Positions 8,668 to 17,175 of a stretch of 64,000 nt of DNA are shown in pieces; position 1 is the first letter of the stretch, and every line of letters begins with the position of its first letter. The translations under genes and the position numbers were made by a program. The notes under the pieces are model-generated. The model worked only from the letters and a program-made list of their open reading frames with translations, made no database searches and was not told where the DNA came from. Origin of the DNA: an uncultured Clostridia bacterium (GTDB taxonomy: Bacteria > Bacillota > Clostridia > Oscillospirales > Ruminococcaceae); the NCBI GenBank assembly GCA_947389015.1, contig CANDVA010000009.1:1-64000 (forward strand), read 5' to 3'.

Positions 8668-9011
8668 TTTGCTATAACCTCCCAGTGCTTCAGTCTGCCG
8701 AAATCAAACTCTTGCACGGACGTTATGCGGAATATTTCTGCTCTTACTGTCAGCTCCGCAAAGCTGTCAGCTTCTCCCGTGTCGCCTATGGCGATCAGAT
8801 CGCCGACGACAAATTTCACGTCGTTATGTCCCGAAAACGGAACTATCAACAATAAATTATCCGCGTTTTTATCGCCCTCGGCAGCCTTGTCCGCGCCGCG
8901 CGTTTTCTCGACGTAAACGCCCGTCAGCAGGCGCGGCACGAGCTGCTTTTTGAAATCCTCTCCGACGGTATTGTAAAGCGTGACAATGCCGTTAAATCTC
9001 AATGTTATCAA
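8664..9011 (-). CDS. Head-closure protein (DUF6751-like)
   Basis: 115 residues. Motifs TLYNTVGEDFKKQLVPRLLTGVYVE, LLLIVPF and KFVVGDLIAIGDTGE fit a small beta-barrel family of phage head closure proteins found between the connector and the gp10-like gene. The C-terminal strand ends GRLKHWEVIAK. Upstream lies a ~135-base intergenic stretch with two hairpins. Family name assigned by resemblance. Confidence 0.65.
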   Translation of the reverse strand: MITLRFNGIVTLYNTVGEDFKKQLVPRLLTGVYVEKTRGADKAAEGDKNADNLLLIVPFSGHNDVKFVVGDLIAIGDTGEADSFAELTVRAEIFRITSVQEFDFGRLKHWEVIAK

Positions 9012-9146
9012 CTCCCGTAAAAAGTATCAACGTTACCGAGACGATCAACACGCGGCTTTTGCGGTGTTTTGCGAAGCAAAACCGAATTGCCATTAAGGGC
9101 AATTCGAGCAAAAACGCAGAAATCGTCGGCAAAGCCGACGATTAGT

Positions 9147-9491
9147 TCATTCACGTGTCACCCCTCTGTAAAGCCACTCCGCGGGCAGCCAGACCCGGCA
9201 CGCCGCCCGCGCGTAACTGAGCTCGGACGTATTCTCGGAATTCGCGTAGGTAACGTTCCAAGAGCCGACGCTCTCCGACAGCTTAACGCCCCCGGATATT
9301 TCCGACAGCGTATCGGAAAGCTCGCAGCAGCAGCGTTTGACGCGCTCGTCGTCCGAGTGCTCCGAAGCTCTCCCGAACGTCAGCTTGCCGATATACGCCG
9401 AGGCTTTCGCGGCGGCGTTTTTGAACGTCTGCTTATCGAGCGTACCGCCGTAAATATCGCGGTAATACGTGTAGTTAACGAATGCCGTCAT
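9147..9491 (-). CDS. Head-tail connector protein
   Basis: 114 residues from the ATG at 9491, preceded by GGCGGAGTGACG; this start leaves 4 bases to the capsid gene stop. All-helical, with the pattern FVNYTYYRDIYGGTLDK, KNAAAKASAYIGKLTFGR and VKRCCCELSDTLSEI that recurs in small connector proteins directly following major capsid genes. C-terminal ARAACRVWLPAEWLYRGVTRE is typical of the family. Confidence 0.75.
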   Translation of the reverse strand: MTAFVNYTYYRDIYGGTLDKQTFKNAAAKASAYIGKLTFGRASEHSDDERVKRCCCELSDTLSEISGGVKLSESVGSWNVTYANSENTSELSYARAACRVWLPAEWLYRGVTRE

Positions 9492-9495
9492 ATCG

Positions 9496-10416
9496 TCACT
9501 CCGCCGCGGGCTCCGCACAAACGCGAACCGCCTCGAGCGCGTTTTCCTTGATCCAGAGGTCGTGATATTTGCGGTACTGAATAAGCCAAGCGTCCGCTTT
9601 CTGGTTGACGGCGGGATCGAAGATTTTGATATTGTCCGTCTTGGAAACCGCGATAGGCGCGGTTCTCGGGCAAATGATCCAGTTGATCTGAACCGCGTCC
9701 GAAGCGGGAGTAAATCCGCCGTTAGTCTGCCCGGAGGTCTTTCCGTCGTTGAACGTGTACGCGGACTTCATACGCGCGGATGGCACTCTGATTATCGGAA
9801 TACCGTTGAACGTCTTGACCGTTAAATCAACCTTCCCCTGCGTAAAGCTGCCGACGTTTACATATCTGCTCAGCTTCTCGGTGTTATCGAGTATATCCGC
9901 GACGGGGTACGGCATTATGATGACCAGATCGGCGGCGCCCGCGGTATCGTTGACTACGGAAATATCGTCGGTCAGAGCGCTGAGAATAGTGCTGGCGGCG
10001 GGCGTGTAGGTCTTGCCGTGATCCGTTTTCGCGAGCTCGTAAATTTTCGAGTATCGGTAAGCGTCCACCTCGGGAATTATCTGCGTTCTTTGGAACTCGC
10101 TCATAACGGCGGTAGCGTTGGCTATGAAATTACCCTCGTCCACGTCCATAGCGTCGAGCAGGAACTGTCTGCCTCTGTCCTTGGTAAGCGTCTTAGTCTG
10201 GAACGAGAGAGAAACCGCACCCTGATTGTAACCGTTATCGCGGTCGTAATCGACAAGCCCGCTTGTCGAGATAGTAGGTATCTTGACCTCGTTTCCGCCC
10301 GAATACTTGACCTGTCCCGCGTTCGCCTCCATCCAGCCGGAAGTCGTGCCCTCGATCATCTGACGGTCGAGCGCGGTCATAAATATTTTAGCGCACTCTA
10401 TTGTGTTGATTGCCAT
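9496..10416 (-). CDS. Major capsid protein
   Basis: 306 residues. The N-terminus (MAINTIECAKIFMTALDRQMIEGTTSGWMEANAG), GGNEVKIPTISTSGLVDYDR, KDRGRQFLLDAMDVDEGNF and the C-terminal NIKIFDPAVNQKADAWLIQYRKYHDLW are recurrent features of the major capsid proteins of many gut Firmicute phages. It lies directly after a scaffold gene (12 bases) with a strong ribosome site (AAGGAGGTTTTTTT). The HK97 fold is inferred, not seen. Confidence 0.88.
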   Translation of the reverse strand: MAINTIECAKIFMTALDRQMIEGTTSGWMEANAGQVKYSGGNEVKIPTISTSGLVDYDRDNGYNQGAVSLSFQTKTLTKDRGRQFLLDAMDVDEGNFIANATAVMSEFQRTQIIPEVDAYRYSKIYELAKTDHGKTYTPAASTILSALTDDISVVNDTAGAADLVIIMPYPVADILDNTEKLSRYVNVGSFTQGKVDLTVKTFNGIPIIRVPSARMKSAYTFNDGKTSGQTNGGFTPASDAVQINWIICPRTAPIAVSKTDNIKIFDPAVNQKADAWLIQYRKYHDLWIKENALEAVRVCAEPAAE

Positions 10417-10428
10417 AAAAAAACCTCC

Positions 10429-10983
10429 TTACTTTGTCAGTCCGAAGCCGCCGAAGATCTGCGTCTCCAGATTGTTTGCATCCGCGGAAACGTTGCCCTG
10501 CGTGCCGCTCATAAACAGCTCGGGCGCGTCTTTTGCGAACGCGGCCGGCTCGTTCTTTTTCAACTCCTCGAGATACTCCTTGCCGCCGACGAACGAGCCG
10601 TTCTCATACTTGAAGCCCTTGCTCTTGAACTCCTCGAGCACGGAATTTCTCACACGCTCCGACGCGAATTTGTACCCCGACAGCAGCTTCTCCGCGGCGT
10701 AGTCCGTCTCTTTTGCGGCGAGCTGCTCCGTGGCAGTCTTGTACTTCTCGGTAAGATCCGCGATCTGCTTGGTAAGCTCCTCGGACTTATTATCCGCTTT
10801 GAGCTTCTCGAGATCGCTGTCGCGCTCGGCGAGTTGCTTTGTCAGCTCTTCGAGCTTTGCGGCGGTCTTGGCAGCGTCGGCGGCGGGAACGAATTCCTTT
10901 TCCGCGACTTCCCTGATCTGCTTGCTCTGGTCTGCCGTAAGCTCGATGCCGAGCTTCTTCAGCAATTCCAATATCTTATCCAT
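10429..10983 (-). CDS. Capsid scaffold protein (GP20-like)
   Basis: 184 residues, highly charged, with a long predicted coiled coil (residues ~35-110, rich in Glu, Lys, Ala and Leu heptads) and a short C-terminal capsid-binding segment (QIFGGFGLTK). It is the phage minor structural protein GP20 type used as internal scaffold, and lies immediately upstream of the capsid gene. The operon resumes here after the terminator at 11,061-11,090, so its expression depends on read-through or on an unseen promoter. Confidence 0.85.
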   Translation of the reverse strand: MDKILELLKKLGIELTADQSKQIREVAEKEFVPAADAAKTAAKLEELTKQLAERDSDLEKLKADNKSEELTKQIADLTEKYKTATEQLAAKETDYAAEKLLSGYKFASERVRNSVLEEFKSKGFKYENGSFVGGKEYLEELKKNEPAAFAKDAPELFMSGTQGNVSADANNLETQIFGGFGLTK

Positions 10984-11060
10984 TGCGATTCCTCCTATTT
11001 TTTGATATAATAAACGCGCCCTTTTTCAAGAGCACGAATTATCTGATTTTGTGTATAAAA

Positions 11061-11090
11061 AAGCGCCTTACACGCAAGTGCAAAACGCTT
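11061..11090 (-). terminator. Intrinsic terminator after the small acidic gene
   Basis: On the minus strand AAGCGTTTTGCAC pairs with GTGTAAGGCGCTT (13-base arms, with G-U pairs and one mismatch) around a TTGC loop, followed by TTTT. It lies between the 75-residue acidic gene and the scaffold gene, in the middle of the head operon. Confidence 0.7.
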
Positions 11091-11091
11091 C

Positions 11092-11319
11092 TTATGCTCC
11101 ACAGTCAACCATATACCCAATTATATCTTCGCAAAGTCTTCCGATAGGATTTACGGTTGTATGCCCGTCTGCTTCTCCAAGTCCGTGCATTTGAAAATAG
11201 TCGGTAACCTTATCATCTACTTCAAGTACCTGCTCATCTGTAAGGTCACCGTCAATATCAAAATTGAAATGGATTTTGTCAAGCACCTTTCGATGTTCTG
11301 GTTTCCACTTAAATTTCAT
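11092..11319 (-). CDS. Small acidic protein, possible immunity partner of the capsid-linked nuclease
   Basis: 75 residues, strongly acidic (FDIDGDLTDEQVLEVDDKV), starting 3 bases after the minor capsid gene with the site GGGGTGATATAATT. It is AT-richer than the head genes around it and is followed at once by a terminator. The upstream gene ends in a basic nuclease-like domain; toxin domains of this kind are often followed by small acidic immunity proteins. No family was recognised, so the immunity role is an inference from charge and position. Confidence 0.55.
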   Translation of the reverse strand: MKFKWKPEHRKVLDKIHFNFDIDGDLTDEQVLEVDDKVTDYFQMHGLGEADGHTTVNPIGRLCEDIIGYMVDCGA

Positions 11320-11322
11320 TAA

Positions 11323-12768
11323 TTATATCACCCCGTATTTCCTTTTTAGCTTTGTAGAAGTTTGCCAAGCGGTAATCAACTCACCTGTATCCGGATTGAT
11401 GGATACTACGGCGCTTGCGCCGATATACTTTTGACTTCTCCTGCCCTTAGAATCTACCTTAATTTTACCATAATCAAGAGGTTTTGTCAAGGCATTGTCA
11501 ATATCTTTTAAAGAAACCTTTCGATAAATGCTCTGCCCGACAAAATGATCGCTAACATAGGTAACTTGCAGCCCGTTCGAGGTGGTCGAACCTACAAGCG
11601 ACTGCATTTGTCTCCAAGTTTTAGTCGCATAAGCTGTCTTACCCGCTAAATGTCTGTTGTAATCAACAACAAATAAGCGTTCATACTCTGTAAAGGCGTT
11701 AGCTTGCCGTGCAAAGTCTTCGTAAACGTCTTTCATTCTGCGTAGATGAATACTTGAAACTGTGTAATTTTCAACATCTCCCGCCGCATCAAAAACAATA
11801 CACTTATCTTTCTGCCGCCGCATTGAGCGCTCCATTTTGCGCATCTGCTGCTGCGCCTCGTAGGCGGTGTATTGTCGCCCCTCATAGGTGAACGGAGGCG
11901 GGTCGAGCGCTTGAAGCTGCTCCTCGGTGTAGGACGGTTTTGTCACGCCCATAATTATCGGATAAGCCGAGTGACGGCAATTATAATCGCTTATCAGCGG
12001 AAGTACGATCGTCTCATACTGCGAATTCGGATACTGCCGCCCCTGATAAACCGCGTGCGACGGACGAGCTCCCATATGCGCGGAGATCTCCCAGCCGTCC
12101 GCTCCGAATTCGGCGGCGTTCTGCTCGGATATTTTCTGCGTCAATTGCGACACGCTTGTCATCAGAGCGCGTCGAACCGCTACTTCAATGCGATCGGAGC
12201 GACCGCTCGCGTAGTAGACCGTCCTCAGACCGCTGTCCGCGAGCGCGAAACACGCCTGTCTGACCGCCGTCGTGTAGTCCGTCACGCCCGTCATCACCTT
12301 CATCTGCGCCATATCCATTTGCTTGCGGAGAAAATCGGTCGCGCTGCCGTAGACCATTCGACCGTCGGCGGTTTTCTGCGCGAAACCAAGCGTTCCCGTA
12401 AGGTTGGTGCAAAGCCCGCGTGTCTGCTCCACTTGGGCGTTTATCAGCTTTTGGAGCTGCTTGGTATTCGCCGTGCTGCCAACTCCCAGCATACGGCGGT
12501 CGAATTCGTCCGACTGCTCGGCGGCTTGCCGTATCAGCTCCGCGATCTTCTCCTCGGCAACGCCGTTTATACGCGCGATCTCGGCGGTTATTTCGTCCTT
12601 GGACATTCCCAGCGCTCGCGCGCGGTACATCAGATACTCCGCCGTATCGGTTATCCTCGCGGCTTCGGAAATGCGCATGGCGATATCCTGCAAAACGAAA
12701 TCCGACAGCTCCGAATAAATATCCGTCAGCGGCTTGGGAATAGCCTGCAATTGCTTCGGGGTCAGCAT
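11323..12768 (-). CDS. Minor capsid protein fused to a C-terminal nuclease-like (PBECR-type) domain
   Basis: 481 residues. Residues 1 to ~330 are a phage minor capsid protein of the mincap2 type (LTPKQLQAIPKPLTDIY, IAMRISEAARITDTAEYLMYRA, AHMGARPSHAVYQGRQYP, YNCRHSAYPIIMG), which binds the portal. Residues ~380-481 are a separate AT-rich module (HFVGQSIYRKVSLKDIDNAL, then ASAVVSINPDTGELITAWQTS and KLKRKYGVI). It resembles the Barnase/EndoU/ColicinE5/RelE-like nuclease domains fused to phage head proteins. It is probably injected or processed at infection. The nuclease call is by pattern, with catalytic residues not assigned. Confidence 0.8.
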   Translation of the reverse strand: MLTPKQLQAIPKPLTDIYSELSDFVLQDIAMRISEAARITDTAEYLMYRARALGMSKDEITAEIARINGVAEEKIAELIRQAAEQSDEFDRRMLGVGSTANTKQLQKLINAQVEQTRGLCTNLTGTLGFAQKTADGRMVYGSATDFLRKQMDMAQMKVMTGVTDYTTAVRQACFALADSGLRTVYYASGRSDRIEVAVRRALMTSVSQLTQKISEQNAAEFGADGWEISAHMGARPSHAVYQGRQYPNSQYETIVLPLISDYNCRHSAYPIIMGVTKPSYTEEQLQALDPPPFTYEGRQYTAYEAQQQMRKMERSMRRQKDKCIVFDAAGDVENYTVSSIHLRRMKDVYEDFARQANAFTEYERLFVVDYNRHLAGKTAYATKTWRQMQSLVGSTTSNGLQVTYVSDHFVGQSIYRKVSLKDIDNALTKPLDYGKIKVDSKGRRSQKYIGASAVVSINPDTGELITAWQTSTKLKRKYGVI

Positions 12769-14123
12769 TATTCATCACCGCCGAAAACCGTCGTCATCTC
12801 GGGCAAAAGCTCGCGAGCCTTGTCAATCGGCACTCCAAAGTACCAAGCGTTGAATTCCTCGGGCTTAAGCAGCCCCGCTTGAACCATTTGGAAACGTCTT
12901 GAAAATTCCGTTCCCGTGTCCTCGAAAACGCTGTCGCCGAACTCGATAGCGGGCTCGCCGTCGACAACATCAAAGCCGTAAAAACGCGCGAGCGTGCAGG
13001 ATATTTTTGCAATTGACTGCAAAACGGGACGCAATTGCCGCTGTAACTGCGCGACGGTGTTAAATGTCGTCCTGTCCTCGGAGAGCACCTGCGTCGCGGT
13101 CACCAAGCCCTTTGCGCTGTCGAACGTGAACGTCCCGCAAGACACTCCGATCTGCACCTCGTACAACCGAAGCTCGATGTTTATCGCCGCCTTATGAGCC
13201 TCTTCGCGTATCTGCGGCGCGTATGCCATAAGCTGATTGTCAATCGTAGTGGAAAAATCGCTCTCAACGGTAACAAAATAATCATCTGTGATCCCGTCTT
13301 TCCCGCGAAATACATCTCCGCTGCCAAACACTTTTGCGGACATTTTTCTGAACTCGGCGATATATTCCGAATGAGCCGCGTCGATCTCGTGAAGCGTACC
13401 GACCGAATTTGCGAACAGGCTTACGGGAAGCGCGCTGTCAAGGTCGATATTATTCGCGTAAGGTGTGCGGAGCGTTGCAATCATCGGGATATCCGACGGT
13501 ATCTCGCCGCTCTCCGCAAGCCCCTCCCAGCGCGGCACGGACGACAATTCCACACGCTCGCGAGTGCCGTATAAATACGCCGAATTTCGCACGGAATGAA
13601 CACCATTTTTAAAGCAATGCCATTCTCGACGCTCGTAAATTTTGCTGTTACAGCGGACGCGCTCAAAGAATATTCCCTCGGTGATCTGCCCGTTTTCGTC
13701 AATTGTTATCGGCAGAAAATCCCGCGACGTTCCGACGTCAAAAAATATTTCTCCGCTGCGCGTTATGTACGGCTTTATGACCGTGTAACCGCCGACAAGG
13801 GTAAGCTGCACTATCCTGTCCAGCCGCGGCACGAGGTTCTTTTGCGCGAACGAATTCAGTCGCTCGTCGGGTAGCTCGAATTTGATCTCACCCGTTACCA
13901 ACTGCGCCAGATATGCGGTCGAAACGTATGCCGTCGGCAGAGGTTTGAAATTCTTATGAGTTTTTTTCTGCGGCAAATTCCCTTGAAAAATATTCCACCA
14001 TTCACGGGTTTTCTCGCTCATTATCGGGCTTGCCGCGCTTTCGATTTTTGAGATGTCGTCCAAGTTGTCACCGCCCTTTTTAAAACCATTCACAAAGCTT
14101 TTTAATGTTTTTAAAACGTTCAT
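12768..14123 (-). CDS. Portal protein (SPP1 gp6-like)
   Basis: 451 residues, the usual length for siphovirus portals. It has an N-terminal low-complexity lead, the segment EKTREWWNIFQGNLP, then LAQLVTGEIKFELPDERLN and LTLVGGYTVIKPYI, and a C-terminal helical wing (EFSRRFQMVQAGLLKPEEFNAWYFGVP). It forms the dodecameric DNA gate at one capsid vertex. The gene overlaps the terminase by 4 bases and the minor capsid gene by 1, completing the terminase-portal-minor capsid order. This differs from Mu, whose portal belongs to the DUF935 family. Confidence 0.85.
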   Translation of the reverse strand: MNVLKTLKSFVNGFKKGGDNLDDISKIESAASPIMSEKTREWWNIFQGNLPQKKTHKNFKPLPTAYVSTAYLAQLVTGEIKFELPDERLNSFAQKNLVPRLDRIVQLTLVGGYTVIKPYITRSGEIFFDVGTSRDFLPITIDENGQITEGIFFERVRCNSKIYERREWHCFKNGVHSVRNSAYLYGTRERVELSSVPRWEGLAESGEIPSDIPMIATLRTPYANNIDLDSALPVSLFANSVGTLHEIDAAHSEYIAEFRKMSAKVFGSGDVFRGKDGITDDYFVTVESDFSTTIDNQLMAYAPQIREEAHKAAINIELRLYEVQIGVSCGTFTFDSAKGLVTATQVLSEDRTTFNTVAQLQRQLRPVLQSIAKISCTLARFYGFDVVDGEPAIEFGDSVFEDTGTEFSRRFQMVQAGLLKPEEFNAWYFGVPIDKARELLPEMTTVFGGDE

Positions 14124-15379
14124 TTTTCACTCCTGATCAATTGCGGGATAAATCTCTCAAACGAATATTCGAACGCGTCGAGCGTATCGATATCCGAAGT
14201 TCCGTCATCGAGACGTTCTTCTTTGCCAATTATTTTATCGTTCCAGACCGCGCCGCGGAACGCGTCGATAAGCGTACCGCACTCCCCGGAAACAAGTCGG
14301 AATCTGCCGCCCGCCATAAGCATCGTCGTCGCGCGTATGCGGTCGTTGATCTCGCGCTTGAGCGAGTTTTTAACGATAACGCCGATAGGTCGGAGCGCCT
14401 GCCGCAAGCCCGCGATTAGCGTCTGCTCCGCGCTGTCGGCGTACACCGCGGAGAGCTTCCCGTAACGCTTCAGAACGTCCTCGCAGAAATTGTAAACGCG
14501 CTTGTAGAGCGCCTGCGGAGTCATATCTGCGGCGGGGATACGCTCGGTTTTCAGCGCGTATATTTTTTGCATATCATGCGATATCCCGGTTGCGCAAAGC
14601 GCGTGCTTTGAGCCGTTGCCGCCGAAATCCAAGCCGATATTTAAATACTCAAATCCGCTCGGCAGATCTGAGCTTTTAATGTCGTAGCTCCTCGGCGCGT
14701 CCGAAAATACTTTGTAGATCGCACCGTTCGCGACTACCCAATCGCCGCGGATAAAGCGGTCGTAATAAACGCCCGTGTACTCCTTTTTCAGGCTCTTCAC
14801 GTAGTCCGCGGGCAGCGTCGTGTTGTCGTCGATATGGAAAAACACGCTAAGCAGAGAGCCGCAAAGCGCGTCGTTGTCAAGATATTCCGTCTTGAGCCAA
14901 TGCGTTGGCACGTCCGGGTTAGTAGTCGCGATCAGCTTCGCGCCCTCAACGCGAAGCCTCGACAGCAGCATAACAAAAAAATCCTTCGGGAACAGCGTCA
15001 GCTCATCGCAGTAAGCGCCGCCGAGCGTTATGCCGCGAATTTTGCCCTCGGAGCGCCCGTCGTTCGCGCCCTCGAGCATTACCCTCCGCCCGAAAAGCCG
15101 CCCCTCCTTTGCCGCGAGGGAGAACGTGAAATTCCGTTCTCCAATAAGCTCTTGGAGCGGCAGCAGACAGTTGCGTTTCAGCGTTTGCAGCGACTTTCCG
15201 CACATCATATACAGATATTCGGGAGGACGCATCGCTACCCACAGCGCCCACAAAATAAGCGATATCCACGTCTTTCCCGCCGATACGCTGCCTTGCAGAA
15301 TGTTTATACGCCGAAGCTCACTGCGCTTGAAAGTGCACATAAGTTCGTTCTGCTTTGCCGTAAACGCGATCTTACCCAT
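14120..15379 (-). CDS. Terminase large subunit (PBSX-like)
   Basis: 419 residues. Walker A GSVSAGKT at residues 30-37; Walker B-like GGAYCDELTLF; coupling motif LIATTNPD. The nuclease half begins at GLDFGGNGSKHALCATG (first metal Asp) and continues with AVYADSAEQTLIAGL (second acidic site). It packages DNA by ATP-driven translocation and headful or site cutting. It overlaps the small subunit by 8 bases. The PBSX family differs from the Mu gp28 terminase, another sign of mosaic origin of the head module. Confidence 0.92.
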   Translation of the reverse strand: MGKIAFTAKQNELMCTFKRSELRRINILQGSVSAGKTWISLILWALWVAMRPPEYLYMMCGKSLQTLKRNCLLPLQELIGERNFTFSLAAKEGRLFGRRVMLEGANDGRSEGKIRGITLGGAYCDELTLFPKDFFVMLLSRLRVEGAKLIATTNPDVPTHWLKTEYLDNDALCGSLLSVFFHIDDNTTLPADYVKSLKKEYTGVYYDRFIRGDWVVANGAIYKVFSDAPRSYDIKSSDLPSGFEYLNIGLDFGGNGSKHALCATGISHDMQKIYALKTERIPAADMTPQALYKRVYNFCEDVLKRYGKLSAVYADSAEQTLIAGLRQALRPIGVIVKNSLKREINDRIRATTMLMAGGRFRLVSGECGTLIDAFRGAVWNDKIIGKEERLDDGTSDIDTLDAFEYSFERFIPQLIRSEK

Positions 15380-15839
15380 TTTTTAACGCCTCCAGAATTT
15401 CCTCGATCTTGCCCTCACCGTCGCCGGAAACGCCGCCCGTTCTCGAATATTCCCCGGGCTTCTTATTTATAAGGTAGAATTCCATTGCGGCGTTGGACGG
15501 CGGGATATGCTTTTCAACAAGCTCCACGGTCTTGACGCCTTTTACGATCCTGACTTTTTTCTCGGTAACGGTGTAGCCCGTCGCCGCTCTGATCAGCGCC
15601 TGCTCGACCTCGGCGGCGAGCAGCTCCGAGTTATCCGCGAACATAGCGGCTATTCCGTCGCACCTCGATTTGACCTCGGCGATCCTTTTCGCGCGTTTCG
15701 TCGGATTATCCGTAGACAAAAACGCCTCGACAAGCTGCTGAACCGCGGACGCCGAGGTGGAATTATTCATTTTTTCATGCTCCTCTATCGCCGCGCCGAG
15801 AGCCGCGATACTTTTCTTTTTTCTGCCCGTAACGGTCAC
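15372..15839 (-). CDS. Terminase small subunit-like protein
   Basis: 155 residues from a GTG start at 15839 with a weak ribosome site (GAATTGAG). No ATG lies upstream before an in-frame stop. A basic N-terminus (TVTGRKKKSIAALG) precedes a helical core. The C-terminal half (ALIRAATGYTVTEKKVRIVKGVKTVELVEKHIPPSNAAMEFYLINKKPGEYS) is the standard pattern of small terminase C-terminal regions. It lies between the structured intergenic region and the large subunit. Mu's own small terminase homologue (DUF3486) is also present at 16,563-17,105. Confidence 0.75.
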   Translation of the reverse strand: MTVTGRKKKSIAALGAAIEEHEKMNNSTSASAVQQLVEAFLSTDNPTKRAKRIAEVKSRCDGIAAMFADNSELLAAEVEQALIRAATGYTVTEKKVRIVKGVKTVELVEKHIPPSNAAMEFYLINKKPGEYSRTGGVSGDGEGKIEEILEALKNG

Positions 15840-16074
15840 CTCAATTCGGATATGCCTTTTTAAGCGTTATACGCCCTTTTTAGAGCGTCGATTTATAAAT
15901 TTAGGGGAAACTATACCCCGAAAGTCTGACAGCCCTTAAAACGCAAATTTCGGCTCGTTTTTCCGAGGGTACGGTTTCGCCCCGTTACCCAAAATATCAT
16001 GGGTATAGCTTCGCCCTTTGCGCCAATGGTTTCAAGGGCGTTCGCATCAGTATTTTTTGCATTGCCGGAGCGCA
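15840..16074 (-). ncRNA. Highly structured leader between NusG-like gene and terminase
   Basis: 235 bases without a gene. On the minus strand it contains several hairpins in a row: CGCCCTT/AAGGGCG (16,040-16,012, 7 perfect pairs), TACCCA/TGGGTA (16,005-15,986), CTCG/CGAG near 15,960, and GGGG/CCCC near 15,903-15,918. The motif GGGCGAA-(6)-TACCC occurs twice, and GAAGCTATACCC can pair with GGGGTATAGTTTC further down. This density of structure just after an antiterminator gene suggests an RNA target or control element. No known family was recognised. Confidence 0.5.
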
Positions 16075-16563
16075 TCACGGTAATGCGGGCGGGTCGTCGA
16101 ACTCCACCGAAAACACTATTCTGTGTTTTTCGCCGTAGAGCGTAACGTCCGCCGAAGCGCGTCTTCCGCGCCGATTGAATTTAACGATCTCATGATCGAG
16201 GTTTGTCATAAAGCCGTCGGTAATATGCAGCGTGCCGTCGGAAACATATCCGCGGGAAACGTCGATACAGTTGCCGCCGTTGCACAGCTTGTGAATATAC
16301 GCGTCCTCATTTTCGGGAAGAGCGCATAAACTCACAAACCGTATTGCTCCCGAGCATTTCATAACGATATGCCAGAGCTTTGCGGTGAGTTCGGGAATGT
16401 CCACGAAAACATAACCCGTAAATATTATCCGCTCGGCGTACTGCCATTGTCCGCGGCGGCGTTCCGCCTTGATCTGCCGCGGACAATATGCGGTGATATT
16501 TTTTCGCCGAAGCTCCTCGACGACCGTCAGCTCGCTCCCTCCGCGAACGTATAGAACATACAT
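16075..16563 (-). CDS. NusG/LoaP-like transcription antiterminator
   Basis: 162 residues. The N-terminal domain has the NusG pattern (MYVLYVRGGSELTVVEELRRK, AERIIFTGYVFVDIPE, LWHIVMKCSGAIRFVSL). The C-terminal part (GFMTNLDHEIVKFNRRGRRASADVTLYG) matches the KOW-like domain of LoaP-type specialised NusG paralogues. Such proteins ride on RNA polymerase and suppress terminators in long operons after binding a leader RNA. Here it is encoded between DUF3486 and terminase, directly before a structured RNA and ahead of at least two intra-operon terminators. A role in late gene antitermination is therefore likely, though not shown. Confidence 0.82.
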   Translation of the reverse strand: MYVLYVRGGSELTVVEELRRKNITAYCPRQIKAERRRGQWQYAERIIFTGYVFVDIPELTAKLWHIVMKCSGAIRFVSLCALPENEDAYIHKLCNGGNCIDVSRGYVSDGTLHITDGFMTNLDHEIVKFNRRGRRASADVTLYGEKHRIVFSVEFDDPPALP

Positions 16564-17105
16564 TATTCCACGTCCTTCCGGGCTTCTATAAACCGCACGA
16601 GCCGACGGTACAATTCGGGTTCTTCCTTTGCCATAGCGTCGAAAATTTCTTCCTTGAAGCTCTCGAACGCCACGTCCTTGAGATTTTTAACGCGCGTGTC
16701 GTTCTCGTTTTTGTACGCCACCGCACGGATAAGTCCCGTACAGCGGTCGATCAGCTTCAGCGGGTCTGAATTTTTTAAATCGTCCTCGCTCAGCTCCCGA
16801 ACCGCCGTCAGCACCTTGTGCGACACGAGCCGCGCGATCCCCTCGGTGGTGTCCAATTGCGGATATTTCGCCATTTCCTCGGTGAGCGTGCGCATATTCT
16901 CGCTCGCGAGCCGCAAGTCCTGCACGGTCGCGTTGAGCCCCTGCGCGTATCTGCACACCGCCGATTCCGAGAGCGTCAGATTTGCGGTGTCCCGAACGTA
17001 GTCGCAGACCTCGCGGTAGGTGAAGTTGCCAAGTATCATCTCCTCGACCGCCGATTTTATATCCGACGGCAGTGCGTCTATTTTACTGTGTTTTCTGTTG
17101 CGCAT
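16563..17105 (-). CDS. DUF3486 protein (Mu gp27-like, small terminase role)
   Basis: 180 residues. The N-terminal HTH-like part (RKHSKIDALPSDIKSAVEEMI, FTYREVCDYVRD, LTLSESAVCRYAQGLN) matches the DUF3486/Mu gp27 family, which recognises phage DNA for packaging. A long helical tail follows (TEEMAKYPQLDTTEGIARLVSHKVL). It lies after the gp26-like gene as in Mu. A hairpin-bearing repeat fills the 67 bases upstream. Its stop overlaps the NusG-like start. Confidence 0.8.
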   Translation of the reverse strand: MRNRKHSKIDALPSDIKSAVEEMILGNFTYREVCDYVRDTANLTLSESAVCRYAQGLNATVQDLRLASENMRTLTEEMAKYPQLDTTEGIARLVSHKVLTAVRELSEDDLKNSDPLKLIDRCTGLIRAVAYKNENDTRVKNLKDVAFESFKEEIFDAMAKEEPELYRRLVRFIEARKDVE

Positions 17106-17127
17106 TTGATATACCTCTTAACAAATT

Positions 17128-17175
17128 TTTGCGAAGCGAAAATTTGAGATTGACCGCGAAGCGGTCATTCGGTCA
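17128..17175. repeat. Short hairpin repeat, copy 1
   Basis: Shares the core CGAAGCGAAAATTTGAG followed by TTGA, a small inverted repeat (GACCGC/GCGGTC) and ATTCG with a second copy at 25,167-25,220. The core folds as a hairpin and the second stem differs between copies. Both copies sit in gaps between phage genes. Confidence 0.6.
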
